Source: Hyphomicrobiales bacterium
GTDB lineage: Bacteria > Pseudomonadota > Alphaproteobacteria > Rhizobiales > Rhizobiaceae
DNA length: 64,000 bases
Direction of reading: 5' to 3'
NCBI GenBank assembly: GCA_900471605.1
Contig: UCEY01000001.1
Location: 62,001 to 126,000, forward strand
This document shows positions 19,279-29,957 of this stretch, one piece after another. The stretch's first letter is position 1, and each line of letters opens with the position of its first letter. Position numbers and translations under genes: made by a program. A model generated the notes under the pieces. It ran no database searches and had not been told where the DNA came from. It saw only the letters and a list, made by a program, of their open reading frames with translations.

Positions 19279-20685
19279 ATGCGGACAATCAGGATCACAT
19301 CGTACCGGCGGGCGCTGCTTCTGGCGGCGGGCCTCGGTTTCGCGCTGATCCCGCCCTTCCCTATATCCGACAACGCGCGTGCCCAGAACGCTGCCCCACC
19401 GGCGGCGCCCCAAACAACACCGGTCGATCCGACGGCCGACCTGCAGCGCCGGCGCAACGAAACCCGTGGCGAACTCGAAGTTCTGACCAAGAACATGAAG
19501 ATTTCCAGCGACAGGGCCGCTGCGATCGAAAAGAACATCGCCGATATCAGAAAGAACAATGCGGATGTCCGCCAGGCGCTGATCGATTCCGCGACGCGCC
19601 GCAAAAGCCTGGAAACCAGGATTTCCGATAGCGAGAAGAAGATCACCGAGCTGAAGCTCAAGGAAGACGGTATCCGCAGCTCGCTGCGCGGTCGCCGGGC
19701 GGTGCTGGCGGAAGTGCTCGCGGCCCTGCAGCGCATGGGCCGCAATCCGCCGCCGGCGCTGCTGGTGACGCCCGACGATGCGCTCGCCTCGGTTCGAAGC
19801 GCGATCCTGCTCGGCGCCGTCGTTCCGGGCATGCGCCACGAGGCGGACAAGCTCGTCGCCGACCTTCAGTCGCTCGCCTCGTTGCAGGCGTCTGCGATGA
19901 CCGAGAAGACGAACGTCTCCAGCACCATCGCCGCAAGCATCGAGGAAGACCGGCGCATGGACCTGCTGCTTGCCGAAAACGAAAAATTGAACAAGCGCAA
20001 TGCGGCCGATCTTGACGCCGAACGCCGCCGCTCCGAGGAGCTTGCCGGCCGCGCGACCACGCTTGAGAACCTCATCCAGTCGTTCGAAGGCGAAATCGCC
20101 TCCGTGCGCGAAGCGATCGACCGGGCGCGTGCCGAGGAAGAGCGCCAGCGGATGATGTCCGATGCCGAGCGCGAGAAGGCGAAGCAACTCGCCCAAAGCG
20201 GCGTGCCCGACAAAAACCGTATTGCCCCCGCATACGCGTTTTCGAGTCTGAGGCAGAAACTGGAGCTTCCGGTTGCCGGTGACGTATTGCGTTGGTTCGG
20301 CGATGCCGATGGGACGGGGCATTCGGCGAGAGGCATAACTGTGGCTTCGAATGCGGGTGCCGTGGTGACGGCGCCGGCGGACGGCCTGGTGGTTTTCGCC
20401 GGATCCTTCCGGAGTTACGGACAGATGATCATCCTCAATGCCGGAGACGGATACCATCTGGTTCTGACCGGCATGGATGAGGTGAATGCGCGGCAAGGCA
20501 AGTTCGTCTTCGCAGGCGAACCCATTGCCGTGATGGGTGAGAAAAGAGTGGCAAGCGCAACCGCATTGGCGCTGGAAACAGATCGTCCAACGCTTTACAT
20601 TGAATTCCGAAAAGATGGTACGCCGGTCGATTCCAAGCCGTGGTGGACCTCGAAAGAAACTGGAAGGGCACGAAATGATTCGTAG
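19279..20685 (+). CDS. EnvC-like murein hydrolase activator
   Basis: The protein has 468 residues. A signal peptide (about 1-37, ending NARAQ) is followed by long coiled coils (about 50-310, with LEVLTKNMKISSDRAAAIEKN-type heptads) and a C-terminal LytM/M23 domain (about 345-455). The zinc-binding HxGxD of active M23 enzymes reads SARGITV and the HxH site reads YHLVL, so the peptidase is inactive as in EnvC. Such proteins activate amidases for septal wall splitting. It overlaps ctpA by 11 bases, and both are exported, so they form a cell-envelope pair. Confidence 0.88.
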   Translation: MRTIRITSYRRALLLAAGLGFALIPPFPISDNARAQNAAPPAAPQTTPVDPTADLQRRRNETRGELEVLTKNMKISSDRAAAIEKNIADIRKNNADVRQALIDSATRRKSLETRISDSEKKITELKLKEDGIRSSLRGRRAVLAEVLAALQRMGRNPPPALLVTPDDALASVRSAILLGAVVPGMRHEADKLVADLQSLASLQASAMTEKTNVSSTIAASIEEDRRMDLLLAENEKLNKRNAADLDAERRRSEELAGRATTLENLIQSFEGEIASVREAIDRARAEEERQRMMSDAEREKAKQLAQSGVPDKNRIAPAYAFSSLRQKLELPVAGDVLRWFGDADGTGHSARGITVASNAGAVVTAPADGLVVFAGSFRSYGQMIILNAGDGYHLVLTGMDEVNARQGKFVFAGEPIAVMGEKRVASATALALETDRPTLYIEFRKDGTPVDSKPWWTSKETGRARNDS

Positions 20686-22009
20686 GGCTTCTCTTGTCAT
20701 CGTCGGTGCACTCTTGGGTGCGACCGCGATGAGCGTGATTTATTCGGCGGGTGTGCCGGCGCAGGCCGCCGGCCCTTCGACCTACAGGGAGTTGTCGATC
20801 TTCGGCGACGTATTCGAACGGGTCCGCGCCCAGTATGTGACGCCGCCGGATGAAGAAAAGCTGGTCGAGAACGCCATCAACGGCATGCTGACCTCGCTCG
20901 ACCCCCATTCGAGCTTCATGAATGCCAAGGATGCCGAAGACATGCGCACGCAGACGCGTGGCGAGTTCGGCGGCCTCGGCATCGAGGTGACGATGGAGAA
21001 CGAGCTCGTCAAGGTCATCGCGCCGATCGACGATACGCCCGCCTCCAAGGCCGGCATTCTGGCAGGCGACTTCATTTCCGAGATCGACGGCGCCCCGGTG
21101 CGCGGTCTGAAGCTCGAAGAAGCCGTCGAGAAGATGCGCGGTGGCGTCAACACCCCGATCAAGCTGACGATCATTCGCCAGGGCGCCGATAAGCCGCTCG
21201 ATATCACCGTTGTCCGCGACATCATCGCTGTTCGCGCCGTGAAGTCCCGCGTTGAGGGCGGCGATGTCGGTTATGTCCGTGTCATCTCCTTCACCGAAAA
21301 GACCTATGACGACCTCGAAAAGGCGATCAAGAAGATCAAGGCGGATGTCCCGGCCGACAAGCTGAAGGGCTACGTGCTCGATCTGCGCCTCAACCCGGGC
21401 GGTCTGCTCGACCAGGCGATCAACGTGTCCGACGCCTTCCTGGAACGCGGCGAAGTGGTGTCCACCCGCGGCCGCAATGCCGAAGAGACTCGCCGCTTCA
21501 ACGCCGGCCCGGGCGACCTGACCGACGGCAAGCCGGTCATCGTGCTCGTCAACGGCGGCTCGGCTTCGGCTTCGGAAATCGTCGCCGGCGCGCTGCAGGA
21601 TCTGCGCCGCGCCACGGTTCTCGGCACTCGGTCCTTCGGCAAGGGTTCGGTTCAGACGATCATCCCGCTCGGCGATGCCGGCGCGCTGCGTCTCACCACC
21701 GCGCTCTATTACACGCCGTCGGGCAAGTCGATCCAGGGCACCGGCATCCAGCCGGACATCAAGGTCGATCAGCCGCTGCCGCCGGAACTGCAGGGCAAGG
21801 TCAGGGCTGAGGGCGAATCGAGCCTGCGTGGCCACATCCAGGGTGCTGCCGAGACCGACGAAGGTTCCGGTTCTGCAGCCTACGTGCCGCCGGAAGCCAA
21901 GGACGACATCCAGCTCAACTACGCACTCGATCTCTTCCGCGGCGTGAAGAAGGATCCTTCCTTCCCGCCGAGCCCGGATAAGGCCGCCGCCGCCACGATC
22001 AAGAAGTAA
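20675..22009 (+). CDS. ctpA: Carboxy-terminal processing protease (S41)
   Basis: The protein has 444 residues from the ATG at 20675, preceded by GGAAGGG. A signal peptide (about 1-28) leads to a PDZ domain (about 80-170; GGLGIEVTMENELVKVIAPI) and the S41 domain. The catalytic Ser is in NGGSASASEIVAGAL and the Lys in LGTRSFGKGSVQTI. It cleaves substrates from the C-terminus in the periplasm. Overlapping envC by 11 bases, it is probably translated from the same message. Confidence 0.95.
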   Translation: MIRRASLVIVGALLGATAMSVIYSAGVPAQAAGPSTYRELSIFGDVFERVRAQYVTPPDEEKLVENAINGMLTSLDPHSSFMNAKDAEDMRTQTRGEFGGLGIEVTMENELVKVIAPIDDTPASKAGILAGDFISEIDGAPVRGLKLEEAVEKMRGGVNTPIKLTIIRQGADKPLDITVVRDIIAVRAVKSRVEGGDVGYVRVISFTEKTYDDLEKAIKKIKADVPADKLKGYVLDLRLNPGGLLDQAINVSDAFLERGEVVSTRGRNAEETRRFNAGPGDLTDGKPVIVLVNGGSASASEIVAGALQDLRRATVLGTRSFGKGSVQTIIPLGDAGALRLTTALYYTPSGKSIQGTGIQPDIKVDQPLPPELQGKVRAEGESSLRGHIQGAAETDEGSGSAAYVPPEAKDDIQLNYALDLFRGVKKDPSFPPSPDKAAAATIKK

Positions 22010-22021
22010 GCTATCATCGGG

Positions 22022-22068
22022 CCGGCCAGCGTGACGCGTCGAGAAGACGCCGCGCTGGCCGGTTCTTC
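22022..22068 (+). terminator. Long hairpin after ctpA
   Basis: CCGGCCAGCG pairs perfectly with CGCTGGCCGG, with an inner GCGTC/GACGC stem, followed by TTCTTC. It lies 12 bases after the ctpA stop. It may reduce rather than abolish read-through into the next gene. Confidence 0.65.
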
Positions 22069-22097
22069 ATATCTGCAGACAACGCACGGACTGGACC

Positions 22098-23294
22098 TTG
22101 GGCACCGATCTCCACGCACCGCTCGGACAGAACCGGCCGGCCGCTCGGCGACGAAACCGAAGGTTTTCCCTCGCAATCGTTTTTGCCTCTCTGGCGGTTG
22201 TCGGCATCCTCGGTTTGTCGCTGTATGCAATGCGCGGCGATGAAGCCTTGAGGCAGGTTGCTACCAACGTTCCGCCCGCTTCCAAACCCGAACAAGTCCA
22301 GCCTCCCGCAAAACCCGGCCAGAATCCCGCACAGCAGCAGGCGGGCATGCCCCGTTCCGATCCGAATTCCGGCGCCAATGTCGAGCGCACGCTGACCGAC
22401 GATGGATCGGTCGTGACCAAGTACACGCCGCGCTCGCGCGACGGCAGCGGCCCCGTGATGATCGGCACCCAGCGGATCGGCCAGGACCCGCGTGTGGCCG
22501 CCCAGCCCAATGACGCGCTGCTGGAGGATTCGCCGCATGGCCGGCTCCCGATCGTGGGGCCTGGCGGGCAGCGCCCCATGGACCAATATGCGCGGCCCTG
22601 GTCCGGCGCCCGCGGAACCCGCATCGCGATCGTCGTCGGCGGTCTCGGCCTCAGCCAGACAGGCACCCAGCGCGCGATCCGCGACCTGCCGCCGTCGGTG
22701 ACGCTGGCTTTCGCCGTCAGCGGCAACAGCCTGCAACGCTGGATGCAGGAAGCCCGCCGCGCCGGCCACGAAATCCTGATCCAGGTACCGTTCGAACCCT
22801 TCGATTACCCGGCCAACGATCCCGGGCCCGGCACCTTGCTGACCAAAATGTCGGCCAAGGACAATCTCGGCCGCCTCCATCAGGCCATGGGCGAGATCAC
22901 CAACTATACCGGCGTCATGAACTATCTCGGTGGCCGCTACCTTTCCGATGCCGCGGCGCTGGAACCGGTTCTGCGCGACATTTCCAAACGCGGGCTGCTC
23001 TTCCTCGACGACGGAACATCCGCGCAGTCCAAGACCGCGGTCGTCGCCAAGGCGATCGAGGCACCGCATGCCTTCGGCGATCTGACGCTTGACGGACAAC
23101 TGCAGAAGGATGCAATCCTCAAGAAGCTCGACGAACTGGAGCGCGTTGCCGGGCGCAAGGGCACGGCGATCGGCATTGCCTCGGCTTTCGACGAGAGCAT
23201 CGATGCGATAAGGCAATGGAGCGAGGAAGTCTCGCAACGCGGTATCGAGATAGTCGGCGTCTCCTCGCTCGCCAGCGAAAGCGTCGGACCTTAA
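22098..23294 (+). CDS. Divergent polysaccharide deacetylase (YibQ-like)
   Basis: The protein has 398 residues from a TTG start. An Arg-rich cytoplasmic end and one membrane helix (about 24-45) lead to a Pro/Gln-rich linker, then a DUF610/YibQ domain (about 172-390) beginning [20 protein letters not shown]. That domain includes [22 protein letters not shown] and [10 protein letters not shown]. The family is related to NodB deacetylases but often has altered catalytic sites. The position next to envC and ctpA suggests a cell-envelope function. The substrate is unknown. Confidence 0.82.
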   Translation: MGTDLHAPLGQNRPAARRRNRRFSLAIVFASLAVVGILGLSLYAMRGDEALRQVATNVPPASKPEQVQPPAKPGQNPAQQQAGMPRSDPNSGANVERTLTDDGSVVTKYTPRSRDGSGPVMIGTQRIGQDPRVAAQPNDALLEDSPHGRLPIVGPGGQRPMDQYARPWSGARGTRIAIVVGGLGLSQTGTQRAIRDLPPSVTLAFAVSGNSLQRWMQEARRAGHEILIQVPFEPFDYPANDPGPGTLLTKMSAKDNLGRLHQAMGEITNYTGVMNYLGGRYLSDAAALEPVLRDISKRGLLFLDDGTSAQSKTAVVAKAIEAPHAFGDLTLDGQLQKDAILKKLDELERVAGRKGTAIGIASAFDESIDAIRQWSEEVSQRGIEIVGVSSLASESVGP

Positions 23295-23310
23295 TCAATC
23301 GGAGTTATCC

Positions 23311-23856
23311 ATGAGCAAAAAAGGCGAACGTTCGGTCGTCGCGGAGGAACTTCCTTATCGCCCCTGCGTCGGCGTGATGGTCTTGAACCGGCAGGGCCTC
23401 GTCTGGGCCGGCCGGCGCATCACCGAGGGCAACAGCGAATATGACGGGTCGCCGCAGCTCTGGCAGATGCCGCAGGGCGGCATCGACAAAGGCGAGGAAC
23501 CGCTTCCGGCGGCCTATCGCGAACTCTACGAGGAAACCGGGATGCGCTCCGTCACCTTGCTTGCCGAGGCGCCCGATTGGATCAACTACGACCTGCCCGC
23601 GCACCTGATCGGCATCGGGCTGAAGGGAAAATATCGAGGCCAGACGCAGCGCTGGTTCGCCTTCCGCTTTGACGGGGACGAAAGCGAGATCGCCATCAAT
23701 CCGCCTCCTGGCGGACACGCGCCGGAATTCGATGCCTGGGAATGGAAGCCGATGGCCGACCTTCCCAGCCTGATCGTGCCCTTCAAGCGTGCTGTCTACG
23801 ACCAGGTCGTGGCGGAGTTCAGGCACCTGGCCGAGACGGCGGCCGAACGGCTCTGA
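23311..23856 (+). CDS. rppH: RNA pyrophosphohydrolase
   Basis: The protein has 181 residues. The full Nudix box is [20 protein letters not shown] followed by TGM, preceded by LWQMPQGG, a combination characteristic of RppH/IalA. C-terminal EFDAWEWKP is also typical. It removes pyrophosphate from mRNA 5' ends and starts decay. It lies 16 bases after the deacetylase gene and is the last gene of this run, followed by a strong bidirectional terminator. Confidence 0.95.
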   Translation: MSKKGERSVVAEELPYRPCVGVMVLNRQGLVWAGRRITEGNSEYDGSPQLWQMPQGGIDKGEEPLPAAYRELYEETGMRSVTLLAEAPDWINYDLPAHLIGIGLKGKYRGQTQRWFAFRFDGDESEIAINPPPGGHAPEFDAWEWKPMADLPSLIVPFKRAVYDQVVAEFRHLAETAAERL

Positions 23857-23925
23857 GCGGCCGCATGCCGTCGCCCAGCACCGAATTCGCTCACCTTGGC
23901 CATCAATGTTTATGAACTGAAATAA

Positions 23926-23963
23926 AAAGCCCCGGCGGAGTGGATGCTCCGCCGGGGCTTTCG
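23926..23963. terminator. Bidirectional terminator between rppH and bfr
   Basis: AAAGCCCCGGCGGAG pairs with CTCCGCCGGGGCTTT (15 bases) around TGGATG. A-rich and T-rich flanks on the two sides let it serve both convergent genes. Confidence 0.9.
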
Positions 23964-23980
23964 CTTATCAGTTACCGACG

Positions 23981-24466
23981 TCACTCGGCGGAATCGGCAG
24001 ATTCCGCGTTGAGGAGGCCGTAACGCTCCTCGCCGATTTTCGCCAGCAGATCGAGTTGGGTTTCGAGGAAGTCGATATGGCCTTCCTCGTCCATGAGAAG
24101 CTCTTCGAAGAGCTTCATCGAGACGTAGTCGCCGGCCGCATGACAGATATCGCGGGAGGCCTTGTAGGCCGTGCGGGCGTCATATTCGCCGGCAAGGTCG
24201 GCCTCCAGGACTTCCTTGACATTCTGGCCGATGCGCAAGGGGGCAACCGTCTGCAGGTTGGGATGGCCTTCGAGGAAGATGATGCGATCGATGAGACGAT
24301 CGGCATGCTGCATTTCCTCGATCGACTCCGCCCGTTCCTTTTTCGCAAGCTTCTTGAAGCCCCAATCATCCAGCAGGCGATAATGCAGCCAGTACTGGTT
24401 GACGGCCCCTAGCTCGAGAAACAATGCCTCGTTAAGCCGCTCGATGACCTTTGAGTCGCCTTTCAA
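23981..24466 (-). CDS. bfr: Bacterioferritin
   Basis: From a TTG start at 24466 the protein has 161 residues, the family's usual length. AGGAGAG lies at correct spacing before this TTG. A longer reading from an ATG at 24490 adds eight untypical residues. Ferroxidase residues are visible: E in [28 protein letters not shown], and [11 protein letters not shown] Met at the haem-binding helix (EEMQHAD region) is present. It stores iron as a 24-mer. The gene overlaps the end of bfd, so the two are translated together, and the ferredoxin returns electrons for iron release. Confidence 0.95.
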   Translation of the reverse strand: MKGDSKVIERLNEALFLELGAVNQYWLHYRLLDDWGFKKLAKKERAESIEEMQHADRLIDRIIFLEGHPNLQTVAPLRIGQNVKEVLEADLAGEYDARTAYKASRDICHAAGDYVSMKLFEELLMDEEGHIDFLETQLDLLAKIGEERYGLLNAESADSAE

Positions 24467-24743
24467 TGTCCGCTCTCCTGTTTTCCTCATGGAATTGTCT
24501 CAAGCGGGACATATATACGACCACCTCGTCTTCCGTCGAGTGGTGCTGGGCGTGATATTCCTCGGTCGTGCGGATGATCAGGTCGACAACGTTGGGAAAG
24601 CAGCCGCAGCAGCGACCGCGTTTCGACATGGCATGATAAACCTTTGACGGAACGATGAGCTGCCAACAGTCTTCGTCAAGGAGCTGCGTGATGACGTCCC
24701 TGATTTCCCTGTCGGTGATGTAATTGCAACTGCAAACCAGCAT
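24432..24743 (-). CDS. bfd: Bacterioferritin-associated ferredoxin
   Basis: From the ATG at 24743 ([14 protein letters not shown]) the protein has 103 residues, longer than the 64 of E. coli Bfd because of an acidic/His tail after the domain. The four 2Fe-2S ligands are in CSC (residues 4 and 6) and RCCGC, as in the Fer2_BFD fold. It reduces the haem of bacterioferritin to release iron. It precedes bfr and overlaps its start, so the pair is presumably iron-regulated. No clear Irr/Fur box was found by eye upstream. Confidence 0.92.
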   Translation of the reverse strand: MLVCSCNYITDREIRDVITQLLDEDCWQLIVPSKVYHAMSKRGRCCGCFPNVVDLIIRTTEEYHAQHHSTEDEVVVYMSRLRQFHEENRRADIERRLKGHRAA

Positions 24744-24891
24744 TCTCGGTCGACCTGCCAAACATGACCTGTAACATCCTCTTTTTGCGAAAGCGGACAG
24801 GAGATGTCAAGAAAGAATCGACATATATGCGCCCCTTCTTATGGAGGCTGTTGCAATCCCTTCTTCTCCCTTCGTGTTATTACAGCAGCAT

Positions 24892-27800
24892 TCAGTGGAA
24901 ATTACGGCCTTTCGGCATGACACTCCCTGGTCCGGTTCCGTAGGAATCGTGGGCTACGGTTTCCTTCGCGCTCTCCCTGCCTGCTCCCTCCATTCCATTG
25001 GAGCGTCTTTTCTGCCGATGGTCGCCGCTGGACTGCAACACTTCATCAGAGCTGGCCGATACGCCGAACCGCCTTGCTTCCTTCTGCAGCAGCCCCAGCA
25101 TCGGGGTGATATCCTCGATATGCTCGACCACCGTATGGATGACACCGCTCTGGCTTTGCAGCCTGCCATGGATCTTCACGAGGCGGGCGCCCATGACGAC
25201 CGGGCGATATTTGTCGAATGTCTTTTTCCAGACGATTGCATTCGCGACACCGGTTTCGTCCTCCAAGGTCATGAAGATGACCCCCTTGGCAGAACCTGGA
25301 CGCTGCCGCACGAGAACGAGCCCACCGATCGTCACCCTCTGCCCGTTCGGAACCGTCAGTAGATCGACACTGCGCTTGATCCCCATCTGCTTGAATTCTT
25401 CGCGAAGGAAGGAGACGGGATGTCCTTTCAATGAAAGCGACAGATATCGGTAGTCCTCGATCACCTCTTCGCCCGGCAGCATTCCGGGAAGCTTTGCTTT
25501 CGGCTCCGGCCGGAGATCCGCACCATCGGCGAGCTCGAACAAGGATCGGTTCTCCGCCGAATTCCTTGCATCCAGTCCCCGAACCGCCCAAAGCGCGTCA
25601 CGGCGCGGTAGCCTCATGCCTTTGAAGGAATCGGTGAAAGCATCCGCATCCGCAAGACGCTCGATATCCGATTTACCGAGCCCCGACCGAAGCCAGAGAT
25701 CATGGATGGACGTATATCCTTCCCCGCGATTGGCGATGAGCCTGTCAAGCACGTCATCTTCGGAAAGACCTTTGACCTGGCGGAAACCCAGGCGCACGGC
25801 ATATTTCGTCTTGATGACATCGCGCATGGACTCGTGACGCCTGTCGATTGCGGTTCTATCGAACGGAGCTTCCTCAAGAGTGCAATCCCATTGCGACCTG
25901 TTGACATCAACGGGAAGAATTTTCACCCCATGCTCACGCGCATCGCGAATAAGCTGTGCCGGCGCATAAAACCCCATCGGTTGCGAATTCAGCATCGCCG
26001 CGCAGAAGACGTCCGGGTAATAGGCTTTGATCCAGGACGAAACGTAGACGAGCAGGGCAAACGAAGCCGCGTGGCTCTCCGGGAACCCATATTCGGCAAA
26101 TCCTTCGATCTGGCTGAAACAGCTTTCAGCAAATTCCCTGGTGTAAATTCCTTTCTTAAGCATACCCCCCACAAAGTCGCGCCTAAATTCTTCGACACGT
26201 CCCGACCGTTTGAAAGTTGCCATCGACCGGCGAAGCTTGTCGGCCTTTTCAGGAGAAAAACCGGCCGCAGTAATGGCAATCTGCATTGCCTGCTCCTGGA
26301 AAAGCGGGACGCCAAGCGTCCTCTCCAATACGTCTTCAAGCTCGGGACTGGGATATTCGATAGGCTGATTTTTTCTGACAGCTTCCCGCCGCTTCAAATA
26401 GGGATGGACCATGTTTCCTTGAATAGGGCCTGGACGAACGATCGCGACTTCGACAACAAGATCATAAAATTCCCTTGGCCGAAGCCGTGGCAGCATGCTC
26501 ATTTGAGCACGGCTCTCGATCTGGAACACCCCGATCGTATCAGCCCGGCAAATCATGTCGTAGACATCGTCCCGCTCGTCCTTTTGAAGCCTCTCCAGGG
26601 TCGCCTTATACTGGTAATGCACTTCCATGAGCTCGAACGCTCTCTTCAGGCAGGTCAGCATACCCAGGGCCAAAACGTCGATCTTCAAGAGCTTCAGCGT
26701 ATCGAGATCATCCTTGTCCCATTCAATCATGTAACGGCCGGGCATGGCCGTCTTCATGATCGGGACGACTTCATCGAGACGGTCGCGCGTGATCAGAAAA
26801 CCGCCGACATGCTGGGTGAGATGACGCGGAAACCCCATGAGCTCCTGGGCATGTGACATGACTTTTAATGTTGTGGCATCTTCCACATCAAGCCCAGCCG
26901 CTTTCGCATCCCGCTCCGAGAGAGCGTCTTCCGACCAACCCCAGACAAGGCTGGAAAGGGCGGCCTGTACATCCTCCGACAGGCCAAAAGCCTTGGCGAC
27001 TTCACGCCCCGCCATCCGGGTCCGATAACTCGTGACTGCTGCTGTCAAGCCGGCATGGCGATAGCCGTAATGCTCATAGATATATTGGATGACCTCTTCG
27101 CGACGAGCATGTTCAAAATCGACATCGATATCAGGCGGTTCATTACGCTGTGTTGAAATGAACCGCGCGAAAAGTAATTTTGTCGTGGTTGGATCAACCT
27201 CGGTGATTCCCAGGCAATAACAGACCGTTGAATTGGCCGCCGACCCGCGCCCCTGACACAGGATCTTCAATACATCCCGAGCATGCCAAACGATGTGACG
27301 GACCGTCAAAAAATAGGGTTCGTATTGCATTTCCTTGATGAGACCCAGCTCATACCCGATTTGATCTAAAACGGTCTCAGGAATCTTCTGCGGATATCTG
27401 CGTCTTGCCCCCTCCCATGTCAGTCGTTCCAGGGTTTCCGACAAGGTTTCGCCTGGCACAGTTTCATCCGGATAATTATGCTCCAGCTCTTCAAGAGAGA
27501 ATTTGAGCTGGCCGGCGAATTTCCAGGTGTTCGCGATTGCATCCGGGTATGCATGAAAAAGCCGCGCCATCTCGGTCGCCTGCTTGATGTAGCGTTCTCC
27601 ATTCGGAGCCAGGCGAAAACCGGCCTCCTGAATTGTAACATGTACTCGAATGGCTGTTACGACATCCGATAGCGACCGCCGTTCGGGAAGATGGAAGAGC
27701 GGCTGGTTGGTTGCAATCAATGGCAAGCTGTTTCGAGAGGCGATCTGGGCAAATGCCGCGAAAACAAACCTGTCCCGCCCATCATAGGTAGGAGACAAGG

Positions 27801-28344
27801 CAAGATAGACGTCCTTTTTGAACTTGCTTCGATAAGCCCGGAGTTTTCCGCTCAGGTCTGCCAGATACGGGCCATCTTCCGCGCGGGAAAAATCCGGCAC
27901 GACCGCAAGCATCATCTCGTCGCACCATTCCAGGAAGTCCCATTCCTCAAGAATGCAGGAGCCTTTTTCGGTCCTCAGATTTCCCCGGCTCAGGAGCCGA
28001 CAGAGATTAGCCCAGCCTTGACGGTTCTTCGGATAGGCCAGGACATCCGGCGTATCGTCCGAGAAGACAAGTCGGGCTCCGGGATGGAAAGCACAGGGCC
28101 AGACAGCGTCTTCCTCATCCTCCTTTTTGCCCTGCTCCTGCTGCCGTTTATAAGTCTCCTTCATCTCACGGACTTGATTATGCGCCCGCACCACGCCTGC
28201 AACCGAATTGCGATCCGCGATCCCAAGACCGGAAAGTCCCAGAATACTGGCGGTCAGCACCATCTCCTCCGGTCGGGCTGCGCCTTCCAGGAAGGAAAAA
28301 TTGCTTTTGGTGCCGATCTCGAAAAAAGCAGCAACGTCCGTCAT
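24892..28344 (-). CDS. dnaE2: Error-prone DNA polymerase DnaE2 (ImuC)
   Basis: The protein has 1150 residues. The PHP domain starts [23 protein letters not shown], with no HxH metal site, as is normal for DnaE2. The palm contains [20 protein letters not shown] with the catalytic aspartates, and the C-terminal part has an OB fold ([20 protein letters not shown]). It performs translesion synthesis with ImuA and ImuB. It overlaps imuB by 4 bases (ATGA). The base composition of sampled lines is lower in GC than the neighbouring imuB gene. Confidence 0.96.
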   Translation of the reverse strand: MTDVAAFFEIGTKSNFSFLEGAARPEEMVLTASILGLSGLGIADRNSVAGVVRAHNQVREMKETYKRQQEQGKKEDEEDAVWPCAFHPGARLVFSDDTPDVLAYPKNRQGWANLCRLLSRGNLRTEKGSCILEEWDFLEWCDEMMLAVVPDFSRAEDGPYLADLSGKLRAYRSKFKKDVYLALSPTYDGRDRFVFAAFAQIASRNSLPLIATNQPLFHLPERRSLSDVVTAIRVHVTIQEAGFRLAPNGERYIKQATEMARLFHAYPDAIANTWKFAGQLKFSLEELEHNYPDETVPGETLSETLERLTWEGARRRYPQKIPETVLDQIGYELGLIKEMQYEPYFLTVRHIVWHARDVLKILCQGRGSAANSTVCYCLGITEVDPTTTKLLFARFISTQRNEPPDIDVDFEHARREEVIQYIYEHYGYRHAGLTAAVTSYRTRMAGREVAKAFGLSEDVQAALSSLVWGWSEDALSERDAKAAGLDVEDATTLKVMSHAQELMGFPRHLTQHVGGFLITRDRLDEVVPIMKTAMPGRYMIEWDKDDLDTLKLLKIDVLALGMLTCLKRAFELMEVHYQYKATLERLQKDERDDVYDMICRADTIGVFQIESRAQMSMLPRLRPREFYDLVVEVAIVRPGPIQGNMVHPYLKRREAVRKNQPIEYPSPELEDVLERTLGVPLFQEQAMQIAITAAGFSPEKADKLRRSMATFKRSGRVEEFRRDFVGGMLKKGIYTREFAESCFSQIEGFAEYGFPESHAASFALLVYVSSWIKAYYPDVFCAAMLNSQPMGFYAPAQLIRDAREHGVKILPVDVNRSQWDCTLEEAPFDRTAIDRRHESMRDVIKTKYAVRLGFRQVKGLSEDDVLDRLIANRGEGYTSIHDLWLRSGLGKSDIERLADADAFTDSFKGMRLPRRDALWAVRGLDARNSAENRSLFELADGADLRPEPKAKLPGMLPGEEVIEDYRYLSLSLKGHPVSFLREEFKQMGIKRSVDLLTVPNGQRVTIGGLVLVRQRPGSAKGVIFMTLEDETGVANAIVWKKTFDKYRPVVMGARLVKIHGRLQSQSGVIHTVVEHIEDITPMLGLLQKEARRFGVSASSDEVLQSSGDHRQKRRSNGMEGAGRESAKETVAHDSYGTGPGSVMPKGRNFH

Positions 28345-29957
28345 GCGAAGATTCCATGGACGTGCCAGGTCGGCGGTTCATTCTTAGGGTTGTAGCGACC
28401 CTTTCTGAAAATCCAGAAGCGGCGGCCCACCTCGCTTTCGAGCCGGAAATAGTCTCGCTCCTCGGCGCTTTCCTTGTCGGCCCACCATTCCGGCGAAATA
28501 CGTTCCGGACCTTCTGCGCGGATTACCTGGTGGACGGTACGGCGCCAGCGGAAGCGCTGGGGAGGTCCGTCCGGCACTTCCGCCGCAAAGGCTTCCATGA
28601 GTTCGGGATGCCGGAACAGCCGCAGGGGGCGATCGGCTTTCGGTGCAAAGGCAAAAACCTCCTCGGTCTTTTCCGGAGCGACTTGCACGGCAATGGCCGG
28701 AACGAAAATCTGGGCGCGTTCCGGCATATGGCTCTGGCGGAGTTCAGCCAGTTGCAGACAGTCCGCCCCCAATCGCGCCGAGACCCGATCGATAAAATCC
28801 GCCAGTGAAATTTTGCCATCGTCCTCGCCGGTGAAATCGCCCTGATCCGTCCTGAACGGATCGTGCTGCAGCACGTTGAGGCGCAAGAGTTCGAAACCGT
28901 ATCCGGCATCAATATCGTCATAAATCGCGGTCAGACGCTCGGCAAACAGTGCGGAGATACGGTACGGATCGCGAAGCGGTCGTGATGCGCCGGCGGCGAT
29001 GCGGAAAACCCGGCCGTCGACCCGGAACAGCACGAGTTCGAAAACCCGGCCGCCCACGCCGCGGGCCTCCAGCCCCGGTTTCAGGGAACCGGCGATCTGG
29101 CCGGTCAATTGAAGGATATGGTCTTCCGCCTGGACCGGCTCGGCAAGTTTTCGCTCGGCGGAGAGTGCCGCCACCGGCCGGCGAGGCGAAATGGCCTCCT
29201 CGTTCACACCCAAGGCCTGATCCAGGCGAAGCAGAAGCTGTTTTCCGAAACGGCGGGCGAGCGGTGCACGCGGCAGCGGCAGCAGGTCACCGATCCGCTT
29301 CAGCCCGAGCTTGTAGAGCGAGGCGATCGTTGCACCGTCGATCCTCAGGGCATTGACCGGCAGCGGCGCCAGAACCTCTCCCATCGGCCCCTCGGCAATC
29401 ACCCCGCCCCGGCCGAAGCGACAGGCGGCCCAGGAAAGGCCGGGTGAGGAAGAAATCGCTCCCCTGACATCGAAGCCCATATGGAGAAGCTGGCCGAGCA
29501 CCTCCTTGAGCAAGACGTGTTCGCCACCGAAGAGATGTGCGCAACCGGTAATATCCAAAAAGAGACCATCGCGTCCATCCAGCGCCACCAGCGGGGTATA
29601 ACGGTCGCACCAGTCCGCAATTGCTTCGAGCAGAGCACGGTCGGCCGCTTCGTCCTCATCCACCACGTCGATCTTCGGGAACATCGCGCGTGCTTCCGCC
29701 AGACCCTGTCCGCGTTTAAGGCCGAGCCGCTCGGAAACCTCGTCCAGCGCCGTGAGCCGCATCGCGTTTTCGCGCCGCCCCGCACAGAGGATCGGCGGGT
29801 GCTCAGGACGCTCTTTCAAGCGCCACGACATCCCCCAGAGCCGGCGTGCGATCCTGTCGGTCGGCAGATGCGGGAAGACGAGTGCCAGGATGCGCTGGCC
29901 GCTTGCGGAAAGAGAAAGCCTCTCCTGCGTCTCGGGGAAGGGAAAATTGACGGTCAT
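28341..29957 (-). CDS. imuB: ImuB, catalytically inactive Y-family polymerase-like protein
   Basis: From the ATG at 29957 ([11 protein letters not shown]) the protein has 538 residues. The region [17 protein letters not shown] takes the place of the first catalytic motif, and the usual metal-binding acidic residues are absent ([21 protein letters not shown] has only part of motif C). ImuB is the non-catalytic hub that links DnaE2 to the sliding clamp and to ImuA. The first 155 bases overlap the 3' end of imuA in another frame, and its end overlaps dnaE2 by 4 bases. Confidence 0.93.
   Translation of the reverse strand: MTVNFPFPETQERLSLSASGQRILALVFPHLPTDRIARRLWGMSWRLKERPEHPPILCAGRRENAMRLTALDEVSERLGLKRGQGLAEARAMFPKIDVVDEDEAADRALLEAIADWCDRYTPLVALDGRDGLFLDITGCAHLFGGEHVLLKEVLGQLLHMGFDVRGAISSSPGLSWAACRFGRGGVIAEGPMGEVLAPLPVNALRIDGATIASLYKLGLKRIGDLLPLPRAPLARRFGKQLLLRLDQALGVNEEAISPRRPVAALSAERKLAEPVQAEDHILQLTGQIAGSLKPGLEARGVGGRVFELVLFRVDGRVFRIAAGASRPLRDPYRISALFAERLTAIYDDIDAGYGFELLRLNVLQHDPFRTDQGDFTGEDDGKISLADFIDRVSARLGADCLQLAELRQSHMPERAQIFVPAIAVQVAPEKTEEVFAFAPKADRPLRLFRHPELMEAFAAEVPDGPPQRFRWRRTVHQVIRAEGPERISPEWWADKESAEERDYFRLESEVGRRFWIFRKGRYNPKNEPPTWHVHGIFA

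Noticed and set aside
19279..20685. Active M23 peptidase
   Set aside because: The zinc-binding His and Asp positions are replaced (SARGITV), as in EnvC-type activators.
24762..24891. Irr/Fur box upstream of bfd
   Set aside because: A TTGACA is present on the minus strand, but I could not find a convincing -10 element, ICE-box or Fur-type palindrome by eye.
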